The position numbers and the translations under genes are program-made. The notes beneath the pieces are model-generated. The model was not told where the DNA came from. It was given only the letters and a program-made list of their open reading frames with translations, and did no database searches. From an uncultured Blautia sp. (GTDB lineage Bacteria; Bacillota; Clostridia; Lachnospirales; Lachnospiraceae): a DNA stretch of 64,000 nucleotides. The stretch lies in NCBI GenBank assembly GCA_934373235.1, contig CAKROW010000009.1, positions 1 to 64,000 on the forward strand, read 5' to 3'. Positions 25,369 through 33,804 of this stretch are shown here, in pieces; the first letter of the stretch is position 1, and every line of letters begins with the position of its first letter.

Positions 25369-26733
25369 ATGATCAATATTTTTGAAGTAAACGAGACAAA
25401 TAAAATGATCGAGCAGGAAAACCTGGATGTACGTACCATTACTCTTGGTATCAGCCTTCTTGACTGTATCGATCCGGACCTTGATACACTGAACAGAAAG
25501 ATTTATGAGAAGATTACCACAAAGGCAAGGAATCTTGTTTCCACAGGCGAGGAGATTGCCACAGAATACGGGATTCCCATTGTAAACAAGCGAATTTCCG
25601 TAACACCGATCGGACTGGTAGGCGGTGCTGCATGCAAGACACCGGAGGATTTTGTAAGCATTGCAAAGACTCTGGACAGAGTTGCCAAGGAAGTTGGTGT
25701 AAACTTTATCGGCGGTTATTCTGCACTGGTAAGCAAGGGAATGACACCTGCTGAGGAGCTTCTGATCCGTTCTATCCCACAGGCAATGGCAGAGACAGAG
25801 CGTGTCTGCAGTTCTGTAAATGTAGGTTCCACAAAGACAGGAATCAATATGGACGCTGTAAAACTTATGGGTGAGATCATCCTTGAGACTGCCCGGGCTA
25901 CCAAAGATCAGGACTCTCTTGGATGTGCCAAACTGGTGGTATTCTGCAATGCACCGGATGATAACCCGTTTATGGCAGGAGCATTCCACGGTGTCACAGA
26001 GGCAGATTGCATTATCAACGTGGGTGTCAGCGGCCCGGGCGTTGTAAAGAAAGCTCTGGAGCAGGTTCGCGGAGAGGATTTTGGCACACTCTGTGAGATG
26101 ATCAAGCGTACAGCATTCAAGGTTACCCGTGTAGGCCAGCTTGTTGCACGTGAGGCATCCAGACGTCTGAATGTACCATTTGGAATCGTTGACCTTTCCC
26201 TTGCGCCTACACCTGCCATCGGTGACAGTGTGGCGGAAATCCTTGAGGAGATCGGTCTTGAGAGAGCCGGAGCACCGGGAACAACTGCAGCCCTTGCGCT
26301 TCTTAACGACCAGGTCAAAAAAGGTGGTGTTATGGCAGCACAGGCAGTAGGTGGTTTAAGCGGAGCGTTCATCCCGGTCAGCGAAGACCAGGGAATGATC
26401 GATGCGGTAAATGTAGGTGCCCTTACTCTTGAAAAGCTTGAGGCAATGACCTGTGTCTGCTCAGTAGGTCTTGATATGATCGCTGTGCCTGGAGATACCA
26501 AGGCATCCACACTTTCCGGAATTATTGCAGATGAGTCTGCAATCGGAATGGTAAACCAGAAGACAACTGCAGTCCGTCTTATTCCGGTGATCGGCAAAGG
26601 TGTTGGAGAGACTGTAGAGTTCGGTGGCCTTCTTGGATATGCACCGATCATGCCTGTGAATTCCTTCTCCTGTGATGCGTTTGTACAGCGTGGCGGAAGG
26701 ATTCCGGCGCCGATCCACAGCTTTAAAAATTAA
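25369..26733 (+). CDS. UPF0210 family protein (PFL-like fold, DUF711)
   Basis: A 454-residue conserved cytoplasmic protein of unknown function. Blocks such as VRTITLGISLLDC, FIGGYSALVSKGMTP and FGIVDLSLAPTPAIGDSVAEI match the UPF0210/DUF711 family, which has a pyruvate-formate-lyase-like barrel but no demonstrated glycyl-radical activity. I see no glycyl-radical loop. Partner of the preceding ACT protein; end of the polA operon. The next unit starts from a promoter only 13 bases beyond its stop. Confidence 0.85.
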   Translation: MINIFEVNETNKMIEQENLDVRTITLGISLLDCIDPDLDTLNRKIYEKITTKARNLVSTGEEIATEYGIPIVNKRISVTPIGLVGGAACKTPEDFVSIAKTLDRVAKEVGVNFIGGYSALVSKGMTPAEELLIRSIPQAMAETERVCSSVNVGSTKTGINMDAVKLMGEIILETARATKDQDSLGCAKLVVFCNAPDDNPFMAGAFHGVTEADCIINVGVSGPGVVKKALEQVRGEDFGTLCEMIKRTAFKVTRVGQLVAREASRRLNVPFGIVDLSLAPTPAIGDSVAEILEEIGLERAGAPGTTAALALLNDQVKKGGVMAAQAVGGLSGAFIPVSEDQGMIDAVNVGALTLEKLEAMTCVCSVGLDMIAVPGDTKASTLSGIIADESAIGMVNQKTTAVRLIPVIGKGVGETVEFGGLLGYAPIMPVNSFSCDAFVQRGGRIPAPIHSFKN

Positions 26734-26746
26734 TATAAAGTTTTTC

Positions 26747-26775
26747 TTGACAACTCTGCATCAGTGTGGTAAAGT
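26747..26775 (+). promoter_or_regulatory. Promoter of the trp importer operon
   Basis: Perfect TTGACA at 26747-26752, 17 bp, TAAAGT at 26770-26775. It drives the T-box leader. Confidence 0.75.
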
Positions 26776-26782
26776 GTACCCA

Positions 26783-27068
26783 ACATAAAAAACAAGAACA
26801 AACCAGTGAGAAAGAGAAGTAGATATCCAGGAATCTTTACAGAGAGCGGTGATGGTGTGAATCCGCAGGAAACCAGATATTGAATGGACTTTCGAGGGCG
26901 GTCCGAAATGGAATACAGAGTAGGCACCGACGGGAACCAAACCCGTTACCAATGAGGAGTGTATGTTAGTACACCGTTAAGTGGACGATTCGTCAATTTG
27001 AGTGGTACCGCGATAATAAAGAACTTTATTACCGTCTCAAGCATAAGTATAAGCTTGAGACGGTTTTT
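26783..27068 (+). promoter_or_regulatory. T-box riboswitch, tryptophan specifier
   Basis: A leader of about 285 bases with stem I ending in the specifier loop GAATGGACTTTCGAG. The codon TGG (26885-26887) indicates tRNA-Trp. The T-box TGAGTGGTACCGCG (26999-27012) reads the free tRNA 3' end. It is followed by a terminator with a 12-bp stem (27031-27042 with 27053-27064) and T6. By the known mechanism, uncharged tRNA-Trp stabilises the antiterminator and turns on the importer. It also holds the stretch between 26734 and 27159, which has no gene. Confidence 0.93.
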
Positions 27069-27159
27069 TGCATTGAGAATATTTCCCATATGCTGTAATG
27101 AAGTCTCCGGGTGTACAGGTAATGAAAATCATAATTGCATGAAAGAGAGGAAAAGGATT

Positions 27160-28179
27160 ATGAAAAAAGTAAACGCATTAAAAGCAGCAGGAGCATTTTT
27201 TATGGCAGCAGTCATGACAGCAGGAAGCACAAGCATGGTTTTTGCAGAAGATGAGAATTATGTCATCGGTATTGAGCAGTTTGCAGAGCACGGTTCCCTG
27301 GATAACTGCCGTGAGGGATTCCTGGAGGGACTGAAAGAAGAGGGAATCGAAGAAGGCAAGAACCTGACTGTAGAGTATAAGAATGCAGCGGCAGATATGG
27401 GAACTGCAGGACAGATTTCCGATAATTTTGTAAGCTCCAAGGTGGATCTGATCTGCTCCATCGCAACACCAAGTGCCCAGAGTGCCTACAATGCAGCAAT
27501 GGAAAAAGGAATCCCGGTTATCTACACTGCAGTTACAGATCCGGTTGCCGCAGAGCTGGCAGATGAGGACGGCAACTCTGTAGGAGAGGTTACGGGAACC
27601 AGTGACAAGCTTCCGGTAGAGCAGCAGCTTGAGATGATCCGCAAGATGCTTCCGGATGCAAAGACCATCGGAATCCTTTATACAACAAGTGAGGCAAACT
27701 CCGAATCTGCGATCAAGGAATATGAGGCACTTGCAGACAAATATGATTTCACTATTGAGACAGCAGGAATCACACAGACATCTGAAATCCCGCTGGCAGC
27801 ACAGGGCCTTCTTGACAAGGTAGACTGCCTTACAAACCTGACAGATAACACAGTTGTAAGCTCTCTCCCCACAATCCTTGAGATGGCTAATGAGAAAAAT
27901 ATCCCGGTATTCGGAAGCGAGATCGAGCAGGTTAAGATAGGATGCCTTGCAGCAGAAGGGCTTGACTATGTGGCACTTGGCAAACAGACAGGAAAAATGG
28001 CAGCACAGGTATTAAAAGGCGAGAAAAAAGCATCTGAGCTTCCATATGAGACAATTGAAGATGCAAGCTTTTATGTAAATGAGAAAGTGGCTGAGAACCT
28101 GGGAATCGAAGTACCGGAAGAGTTAAGCAGCACAGCAGCAGAAAGTTTTACAGAAATCATAGAGAGTACAGAGGAGTAA
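27160..28179 (+). CDS. trpX: Tryptophan ABC transporter, substrate-binding protein
   Basis: A 339-residue exported binding protein of the ABC_sub_bind family (opens YVIGIEQFAEHGSLDN). Tryptophan is inferred from the upstream T-box. The signal peptide (about residues 1-28, ending VFA before EDE) has no lipobox cysteine, so the protein is not an obvious lipoprotein. Start ATG 27160 has GAGAGGAAAAGG upstream; the longer frame from 26959 would translate through the T-box and terminator. First gene of a three-gene importer operon with 3-base spacing to the permease. Confidence 0.88.
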   Translation: MKKVNALKAAGAFFMAAVMTAGSTSMVFAEDENYVIGIEQFAEHGSLDNCREGFLEGLKEEGIEEGKNLTVEYKNAAADMGTAGQISDNFVSSKVDLICSIATPSAQSAYNAAMEKGIPVIYTAVTDPVAAELADEDGNSVGEVTGTSDKLPVEQQLEMIRKMLPDAKTIGILYTTSEANSESAIKEYEALADKYDFTIETAGITQTSEIPLAAQGLLDKVDCLTNLTDNTVVSSLPTILEMANEKNIPVFGSEIEQVKIGCLAAEGLDYVALGKQTGKMAAQVLKGEKKASELPYETIEDASFYVNEKVAENLGIEVPEELSSTAAESFTEIIESTEE

Positions 28180-28182
28180 ACC

Positions 28183-29064
28183 ATGGATTTTGTTATCACT
28201 ATCCTGGAGCAGGGCCTGATCTACGGTATCCTTGCACTGGGCGTATATATCACATACAAAATACTGGATTTTCCTGATCTTACCGCTGACGGCAGCTTCC
28301 CACTGGGAGCTGCTGTCAGTGCGGCTCTGATCACAAAAGGAATAAATCCCTATCTTACATTACTGGCTGCATTTGCAGCAGGCGTTGTGGCAGGTATCTG
28401 TACAGGACTGATCCATGTAAAAGGAAAGGTACGGGATCTGTTATCCGGAATCATCATGATGACAGCACTGTGGACCATCAACCTAAGGATTGCGGGAACT
28501 TCCAATGTACCGCTTTTTTCCAAGGAAACTATTTTTAAAAATTCCATGACAGAGAAGATCTTTACGGGAGGTGCTTCCTCCTACTCCACACTGATCATTG
28601 TCCTTATTCTGGCTGTGATAGCCAAACTTCTTCTGGATTTTTATATGAACAGCAAATCCGGATTTCTCTTAAGAGCAGTAGGAGATAATGACAAGCTTGT
28701 CACAGCTCTTGCCAAGGATGAAGGAAATGTAAAGATCCTGGGACTTGCCATTGCAAACGGCCTGATCGCTCTTTCCGGAAGCATCTTCTGCCAGGAGGAG
28801 AGAGTGTTTGAAATTTCCATGGGAACCGGTGCCATTGTGATCGGACTTGCCAGTGTTATCATCGGAACCAGCATTTTCAGGAATCTTACATTTGTAAAAT
28901 CCACCACAGCCGTGATCATAGGCTCTGTCCTTTATAAGGCATGTACAGCAGTTGCCATGAGGAACTTCGAACCGCAGGATATGAAATTTATCACAGCAGC
29001 ATTATTCCTGATCGTACTTCTGATCAGTATGGAAAGAAAGAGAAAGGTAAAGACACATGCTTGA
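28183..29064 (+). CDS. trpY: Tryptophan ABC transporter, permease
   Basis: A 293-residue membrane protein with about eight hydrophobic segments and a branched-chain-type permease look (DFPDLTADGSFPLGAAVSAAL, VRDLLSGIIMMTALWTINLRI). It forms the channel for the T-box-controlled importer. It overlaps the ATPase gene by 8 bases. Tryptophan specificity rests on regulation alone. Confidence 0.87.
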   Translation: MDFVITILEQGLIYGILALGVYITYKILDFPDLTADGSFPLGAAVSAALITKGINPYLTLLAAFAAGVVAGICTGLIHVKGKVRDLLSGIIMMTALWTINLRIAGTSNVPLFSKETIFKNSMTEKIFTGGASSYSTLIIVLILAVIAKLLLDFYMNSKSGFLLRAVGDNDKLVTALAKDEGNVKILGLAIANGLIALSGSIFCQEERVFEISMGTGAIVIGLASVIIGTSIFRNLTFVKSTTAVIIGSVLYKACTAVAMRNFEPQDMKFITAALFLIVLLISMERKRKVKTHA

Positions 29065-29830
29065 ACTGAAAAATATTTATAAATATTATAATCCGGGCAC
29101 TGTCAATGAGATGTGTCTTTTTAAGGATTTTAACCTGACTGTAAAAGAGGGAGAGTTTGTTTCCGTAGTAGGAAGTAACGGTTCCGGAAAAACCTCCATG
29201 CTGAACATCATCTGTGGAAGTATTCCTGTGGAATCCGGTAAGATCATCCTTGATGGAAAAGATATCACCAGGGAAAAAGAGTTCCGCAGAAACCGCAGGA
29301 TCGGAAGAGTCTATCAGAACCCTGCGCTTGGAACCTGCCCCAGCATGACAATCCTTGAGAATATGTCGCTGGCTGACAACAAGGGGATGAAATATGGTCT
29401 TGGAAGAGGAATTAATAAGGGAAGAGTAGATTTTTACAGAGATCTGCTCCGTCCCCTGAACCTGGGCCTGGAAGACAAGATGCATGTGAAGGTTGGCTCT
29501 CTTTCCGGTGGACAGAGGCAGGCCATGGCACTTCTCATGTCAACTATGACGCCCATTGAATTTCTGATCCTTGATGAACATACTGCAGCACTGGACCCCA
29601 AAACAGCAGATATCATCATGGAGCTTACAGACAAACTGGTAAAGGAAAAACACCTGACAACCATCATGGTCACACATAATCTCCGCTATGCAGTGGAATA
29701 TGGAAACCGTCTGATAATGATGCACCAGGGAGAGGCAGTGATCGACTGCGCAGGTGCAGAAAAAGAAGCTCTGGGCATTGATCAGATCCTTGCCAAATTT
29801 AATGAGATCAGTATTGAATGTGGAAACTGA
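29057..29830 (+). CDS. trpZ: Tryptophan ABC transporter, ATP-binding protein
   Basis: A 257-residue ABC ATPase. Walker A GSNGSGKTS is at about 37-45, the signature is LSGGQRQAMALL and Walker B is FLILDEHTAALDP. His replaces the usual Pro after DE, as often in this transporter family. It energises TrpXY at the inner membrane face. The operon ends at the terminator at 29891-29932. Confidence 0.9.
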   Translation: MLELKNIYKYYNPGTVNEMCLFKDFNLTVKEGEFVSVVGSNGSGKTSMLNIICGSIPVESGKIILDGKDITREKEFRRNRRIGRVYQNPALGTCPSMTILENMSLADNKGMKYGLGRGINKGRVDFYRDLLRPLNLGLEDKMHVKVGSLSGGQRQAMALLMSTMTPIEFLILDEHTAALDPKTADIIMELTDKLVKEKHLTTIMVTHNLRYAVEYGNRLIMMHQGEAVIDCAGAEKEALGIDQILAKFNEISIECGN

Positions 29831-29851
29831 AAAAGTTATGAACGTAGATAA

Positions 29852-29887
29852 GCATGTAGCAGAGCGGAACGGGAATTTCTGCTTTAC
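29852..29887 (+). repeat. Dispersed short hairpin element, copy B
   Basis: 36 bases, 30/36 identical to 566-601. The stem AGAGCGGA/TCTGCTTT is kept through compensating or wobble changes. It lies between trpZ and its terminator. Confidence 0.5.
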
Positions 29888-29890
29888 CAG

Positions 29891-29932
29891 GCACTGTGCA
29901 GCATAAATCTTATGTTGCGCAGTGCTTTTTTT
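29891..29932 (+). terminator. Terminator of the trp importer operon
   Basis: 15-bp stem GCACTGTGCAGCATA (29891-29905) with TATGTTGCGCAGTGC (29911-29925), a 5-base loop and T7. Confidence 0.9.
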
Positions 29933-29933
29933 C

Positions 29934-29962
29934 TTGAGTTGTATGCACTGTCGTGCTAAAAT
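29934..29962 (+). promoter_or_regulatory. Promoter of the aminotransferase gene
   Basis: TTGAGT at 29934-29939, 17 bp, TAAAAT at 29957-29962. Confidence 0.65.
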
Positions 29963-29996
29963 GTAAAAGTAATTTTGTACACAGGAGGGAACGATC

Positions 29997-31154
29997 ATGA
30001 AATTTTCAAAAAGACTGGACAGATTTGGAGATGAGATTTTTGCTGCCCTGAACAACCGCCGTATGGAGCTGGAGAAGCAGGGTATGAAGATTTACAATAT
30101 GAGTGTAGGCACACCGGATTTTAAAACACCGGAATATATCAAAAAAGCATTAACAGAGGCTGCTGCAGATGACAATAACTGGAAATACAGCCTTCGGGAT
30201 CTTCCGGAACTGCTTGAGGCAGTCTGTACCTATTACAAAAAACGATTTGGAGTTGAGCTGACACCGGATATGGTTATGACCGTATATGGAAGTCAGGAAG
30301 GAATGGGACATCTGGGAATGGCTCTCTGTGATGAGGGAGATACAGTGCTTCTTCCGGATCCCTGTTATCCGGTATTTGCGGCAGGAAGCCTGATGGCAGG
30401 TGCTGTTCCATATTATTATCCGCTGGTTGCAGAACATGATTTTCTTCCATATGTGAAAGATATCCCGGAGGATGTTGCCAGAAGGGCAAAATATATGGTA
30501 GTTTCCCTGCCTTCCAATCCGGTAGGAAGTATTGCAACACCCGGACTTTATGAGGAGATCATTGAATTTGCCAGAAAATATGACATTCTTATTATCCATG
30601 ATAATGCTTACAGTGATATTATCTTTGACGGTGCAGAAGGAGGAAGTTTTCTGGCCACACTTGGAGCCAGGGAAGTGGGAGTGGAATTTTTCAGTCTTTC
30701 CAAATCCTTTAACGTGACAGGAGCCAGAATGAGTTTTCTGGTAGGCCGTCCGGATGTGATCGCGGCACTTCGTAAGCTGAGAAGCCAGATTGACTTCGGT
30801 ATGTTTCTTCCCATCCAGAAAGCTGCTCTTGCAGCACTTACAGGTCCGCTGGACAGTGTAAAAGAACAGTGCCGTATGTATGAGGAAAGAAGAGATACTC
30901 TCTGCCAGGGCCTTCGTGATATTGGCTGGGAGCTTCCTAACGGCAAGGGAACCATGTTTGTGTGGGCGAAGATTCCGGGAGGCAGAACAGACAGCATGGC
31001 ATTTTGTATGGAACTTATGGAAAAAGCAGGTGTCATCGTAACTCCAGGCTCCAGTTTTGGCCCTCATGGAGAGGGATATGTGCGTTTTGCCCTGGTGCTC
31101 CCACCTGAAAAGATCCGGGAAGCTGTGGAATCTATCTGCAAAAGCGGATTATGA
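29997..31154 (+). CDS. Class I/II PLP aminotransferase (aspartate / LL-DAP aminotransferase-like)
   Basis: A 385-residue fold-type I aminotransferase. The PLP lysine is in SLSKSFNVTGARM, substrate-binding blocks include PSNPVGSIAT and HDNAYSDIIFDG, and a late Arg sits in YVRFALVLP. It resembles the subgroup annotated as LL-diaminopimelate or aspartate aminotransferases; the amino donor and acceptor cannot be fixed from sequence alone. lysA is in this window but in a different operon. AGGAGGG precedes ATG 29997. Single gene with its own promoter; no clear terminator. Confidence 0.82.
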   Translation: MKFSKRLDRFGDEIFAALNNRRMELEKQGMKIYNMSVGTPDFKTPEYIKKALTEAAADDNNWKYSLRDLPELLEAVCTYYKKRFGVELTPDMVMTVYGSQEGMGHLGMALCDEGDTVLLPDPCYPVFAAGSLMAGAVPYYYPLVAEHDFLPYVKDIPEDVARRAKYMVVSLPSNPVGSIATPGLYEEIIEFARKYDILIIHDNAYSDIIFDGAEGGSFLATLGAREVGVEFFSLSKSFNVTGARMSFLVGRPDVIAALRKLRSQIDFGMFLPIQKAALAALTGPLDSVKEQCRMYEERRDTLCQGLRDIGWELPNGKGTMFVWAKIPGGRTDSMAFCMELMEKAGVIVTPGSSFGPHGEGYVRFALVLPPEKIREAVESICKSGL

Positions 31155-31237
31155 TTTTTATAATGTAATATTTACTGAAACAATAGCTGTAAAATTGTAA
31201 AAAATACATAAAAAATACAGAATAGAACAGTATTTAG

Positions 31238-31266
31238 TTGAGAAAGTGCGCAAAATTCAGTATACT
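31238..31266 (+). promoter_or_regulatory. Promoter of the secreted Cys-repeat protein
   Basis: TTGAGA at 31238-31243, 17 bp, TATACT at 31261-31266. Confidence 0.65.
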
Positions 31267-31320
31267 TAAAATATAAAACAAAAGGAGTGATTTTATCAGA
31301 AGTATAAGGAGGTTTTGCAT

Positions 31321-33804
31321 GTGAAGAGAAAAAGGATTTTATCTTGGCTGGTTACACTGACAGTATTAAGCTGCAGCAGTCCGGTGGTAACAATGGCAGA
31401 GGCTTTTGCAGATGAAGATCTGTTGATCCATTCTGAAAATTCGGAGCTTTCTGCAGGGGAATCTACAGAAAAGACAGAAATATCGGAGGAGACTTTGGCT
31501 GGGGAAGAGGTTCAGCAGGATATACCGTATCAGGGTGAGGTCTCAGAATCGGAATCAGAGGATTTGCTGCAATCGCAGCCGGAAACAGAGGCAGAGATTT
31601 TTACAGATCCTTCTGTACCGGCAGCAGGAACTGCAGAAGCTGATCCGGCAGATTATTCCGTACATTTTGAAAATCTCAGGGAGGACGATTACTGGACATA
31701 TGGTTATGAGAACAGTATCTATGAACTAACCGTAAATACAGACTCTCTGACGGGCAGGAATCTGAAGCTTCGGTGGAGTGTGGGATATCGGATAGAGGAG
31801 CAGTTCGGAAATGATTATTTTACCACAGAAATACCGGAGGAATATGTTTTCTGGAAAGAGAAAACAGAAGATAATTCCAGACTTGTGATTGATACGGCTA
31901 AACTGAAGCAGGCCATAGACTGGCTGTATGGTACGGAAGGGTATTCGCACTGGTTTGAGGTCCGTGCCCAGGTTGTGGATGCCGGTGGAGAGGGAGAACC
32001 ATTTTTTACTGCAAAGGCAGGCTTAAGAGGCGTGTGTGAGGCAGAGGAGGATTATCGTTATCCCTCTTTTGCATCCTCCATTCTTCCGGGAGAAAAGATC
32101 CAGATAGGAAGAAGCTTTGACTGTTATGTAAAGGATGAAGAGCATCCGGAGGGAGCATTACTTCCGGTGCAGATCACAGGTGTACGCGCGGGAGGTGCTT
32201 CTGAGGGAGAAGAAGTATCAGGAGCAGATATTTTTGAACTGACAGAAAATTCAGACGGCTGGCAGCTTTTTGGGAAAAATCCAGGCTATGTGAAGGGAAT
32301 ACTGGATTATAAGGATATCCATGGAAACCCTCAGACTTACCATTTTAAGATAGATATCAAAAATTATGTATATCGGATGGAACTTGTCAGTGAGGATGGA
32401 AGCACCCGGATCGCAGTAAATGAAAAAAAGAAGATCCTGATAAATGTATACCGGAAAACGGATCTGGATTCTCCAGGTGAAAAACTGCAGCCAGGGCAGT
32501 ATTACATTGCCCTTAAGGAAGAAAGTTTTGAACCGGGGATGTTTGAAATTGTGGATGTGAATGAAGAGGACTCCCTGATTTCTCTTCGTGCACTGGAAAA
32601 TGCAGGAAAAAGAACAAAAATCAAACTGATCGCAGGCTCGAAGGAGGCAACAGAAGATGGTATGCCAATCTGGGAAACAGAGGGAGAAATCTGGTTGGAT
32701 ATTGTCTCAGCCGTAATCTGTGATCACAACTGGGTTACGGAAAGCCAGACAGAACCTACCTGTACAGAGGAGGGGCTGAGATCAGAACGATGTACCTTAT
32801 GTAAAGAGACCAGAGAAACTGTTATTGAGAAAAAACCTCATACAATAGTGACTGTCATCGACAAAAAAGAAAACTGCGGAAATGCGGGTAAACGTCATCA
32901 GGAATGCAGTGTATGTCATGGAGAGAAAAAGGCCCTTGCAGATATTCCTGCAACAGGCAAACATAATTGGAAGACAACCAGACAGATAACATCAACCTGT
33001 ACCAAACAAGGCTTAAAGACAGAAAAATGTACTGTCTGTGGAAAACCCAAAGATACGGTCATTAAGAAAAAAGAACATAATATGGTAAAGGTTGTTGACC
33101 AGAAAGCAGATTGTGTAAAACCCGGTAAATCCCATCAGGAGTGCAGCGTGTGCCATGGCCAGAAAAAAGTACTGCCAGATACTCCGGCAAAGGGACATAT
33201 CTGGAGCAAATACACAGTCAAAAAAGCTGCGACTGTATTTAAAGAAGGTTCCAAGACACGAAAGTGCAGTAAATGCAAAATAACAGATAGCGTAAAAATA
33301 CCAAAGGTAAAAGCAACTGTAAAGTTATCCCACAGCAAGATAAAGATTTTTAAAGGTTATACAGAAACGATTACAGTTTCAGGTCTGGGAGCCGGTGATT
33401 CCATAAAAAGTGTAAGCGTGTTAGATGAAAAGAGAGTAAAAGTTGAAAGAAAGAATAACACCATAAAACTTACAGCGCTGACATCAGGATCCAGTACAGT
33501 TCTTACTGTCAAAACTGCCGGAGGAGCAAAAGCGACCTGTCATGTGGATTTTGACAAGATCAGAACTTCATCCATCAGGGGACCCAGAACAATGACGGTA
33601 TTTCGAGGAAAGAAGAAAGCGATAAATCCTAAGATCATTCCATCCAACAGTCAGGAAAAAGTTACCTACAAGATAAAAAGCGGTAAAAATAGGATCAGAA
33701 TTCATCGTTCTGAGGGAACGGTTGAGGGATTAAAACGCGGAAAAGCAGAAATTTATATCATATCCGGCAAAGCAAAGCGTGTTTGTGTGATAACGGTCAC
33801 TTAA
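31321..33804 (+). CDS. Large secreted protein with five Cys/His repeats and Ig-like tail
   Basis: 827 residues. There is a signal peptide (KRKRILSWLVTLTVL..., cleavage near AFA/DED), then an acidic Ser/Glu-rich spacer (about 30-105) and a long region of unrecognised beta domains (about 110-460). Five alternating repeats of about 38 residues follow (469-663). Each opens with His and ends in a CxxC pair; repeats 1 and 3 are one type, 2 and 4 another, and 5 has lost a Cys. Two Ig-like (Big2-like) segments close the protein, which has no LPxTG or C-terminal helix. Start GTG 31321 lies 8 bases after AAGGAGG; TTG 31315 is too close. It is surface-associated by inference, with unknown function. Its end overlaps tmcAL. 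Confidence 0.75.
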   Translation: MKRKRILSWLVTLTVLSCSSPVVTMAEAFADEDLLIHSENSELSAGESTEKTEISEETLAGEEVQQDIPYQGEVSESESEDLLQSQPETEAEIFTDPSVPAAGTAEADPADYSVHFENLREDDYWTYGYENSIYELTVNTDSLTGRNLKLRWSVGYRIEEQFGNDYFTTEIPEEYVFWKEKTEDNSRLVIDTAKLKQAIDWLYGTEGYSHWFEVRAQVVDAGGEGEPFFTAKAGLRGVCEAEEDYRYPSFASSILPGEKIQIGRSFDCYVKDEEHPEGALLPVQITGVRAGGASEGEEVSGADIFELTENSDGWQLFGKNPGYVKGILDYKDIHGNPQTYHFKIDIKNYVYRMELVSEDGSTRIAVNEKKKILINVYRKTDLDSPGEKLQPGQYYIALKEESFEPGMFEIVDVNEEDSLISLRALENAGKRTKIKLIAGSKEATEDGMPIWETEGEIWLDIVSAVICDHNWVTESQTEPTCTEEGLRSERCTLCKETRETVIEKKPHTIVTVIDKKENCGNAGKRHQECSVCHGEKKALADIPATGKHNWKTTRQITSTCTKQGLKTEKCTVCGKPKDTVIKKKEHNMVKVVDQKADCVKPGKSHQECSVCHGQKKVLPDTPAKGHIWSKYTVKKAATVFKEGSKTRKCSKCKITDSVKIPKVKATVKLSHSKIKIFKGYTETITVSGLGAGDSIKSVSVLDEKRVKVERKNNTIKLTALTSGSSTVLTVKTAGGAKATCHVDFDKIRTSSIRGPRTMTVFRGKKKAINPKIIPSNSQEKVTYKIKSGKNRIRIHRSEGTVEGLKRGKAEIYIISGKAKRVCVITVT
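32725..33310 (+). repeat. Tandem Cys/His repeat region within the secreted protein
   Basis: Five protein-level repeats in order A-B-A-B-A. Type A begins HNW and contains CTxxGLxxExCTxC; type B begins HTI or HNM and contains CSVCHGxKK. The alternation implies that a two-repeat unit was duplicated. Confidence 0.75.

Noticed and set aside
26959..27159. Longer N-terminus for the Trp-binding protein
   Set aside because: It would translate the T-box and terminator and hide the signal peptide.
32725..33310. DNA-level tandem repeat in the secreted protein gene
   Set aside because: The repeats are clear in protein but too diverged in DNA to be a recent tandem duplication.
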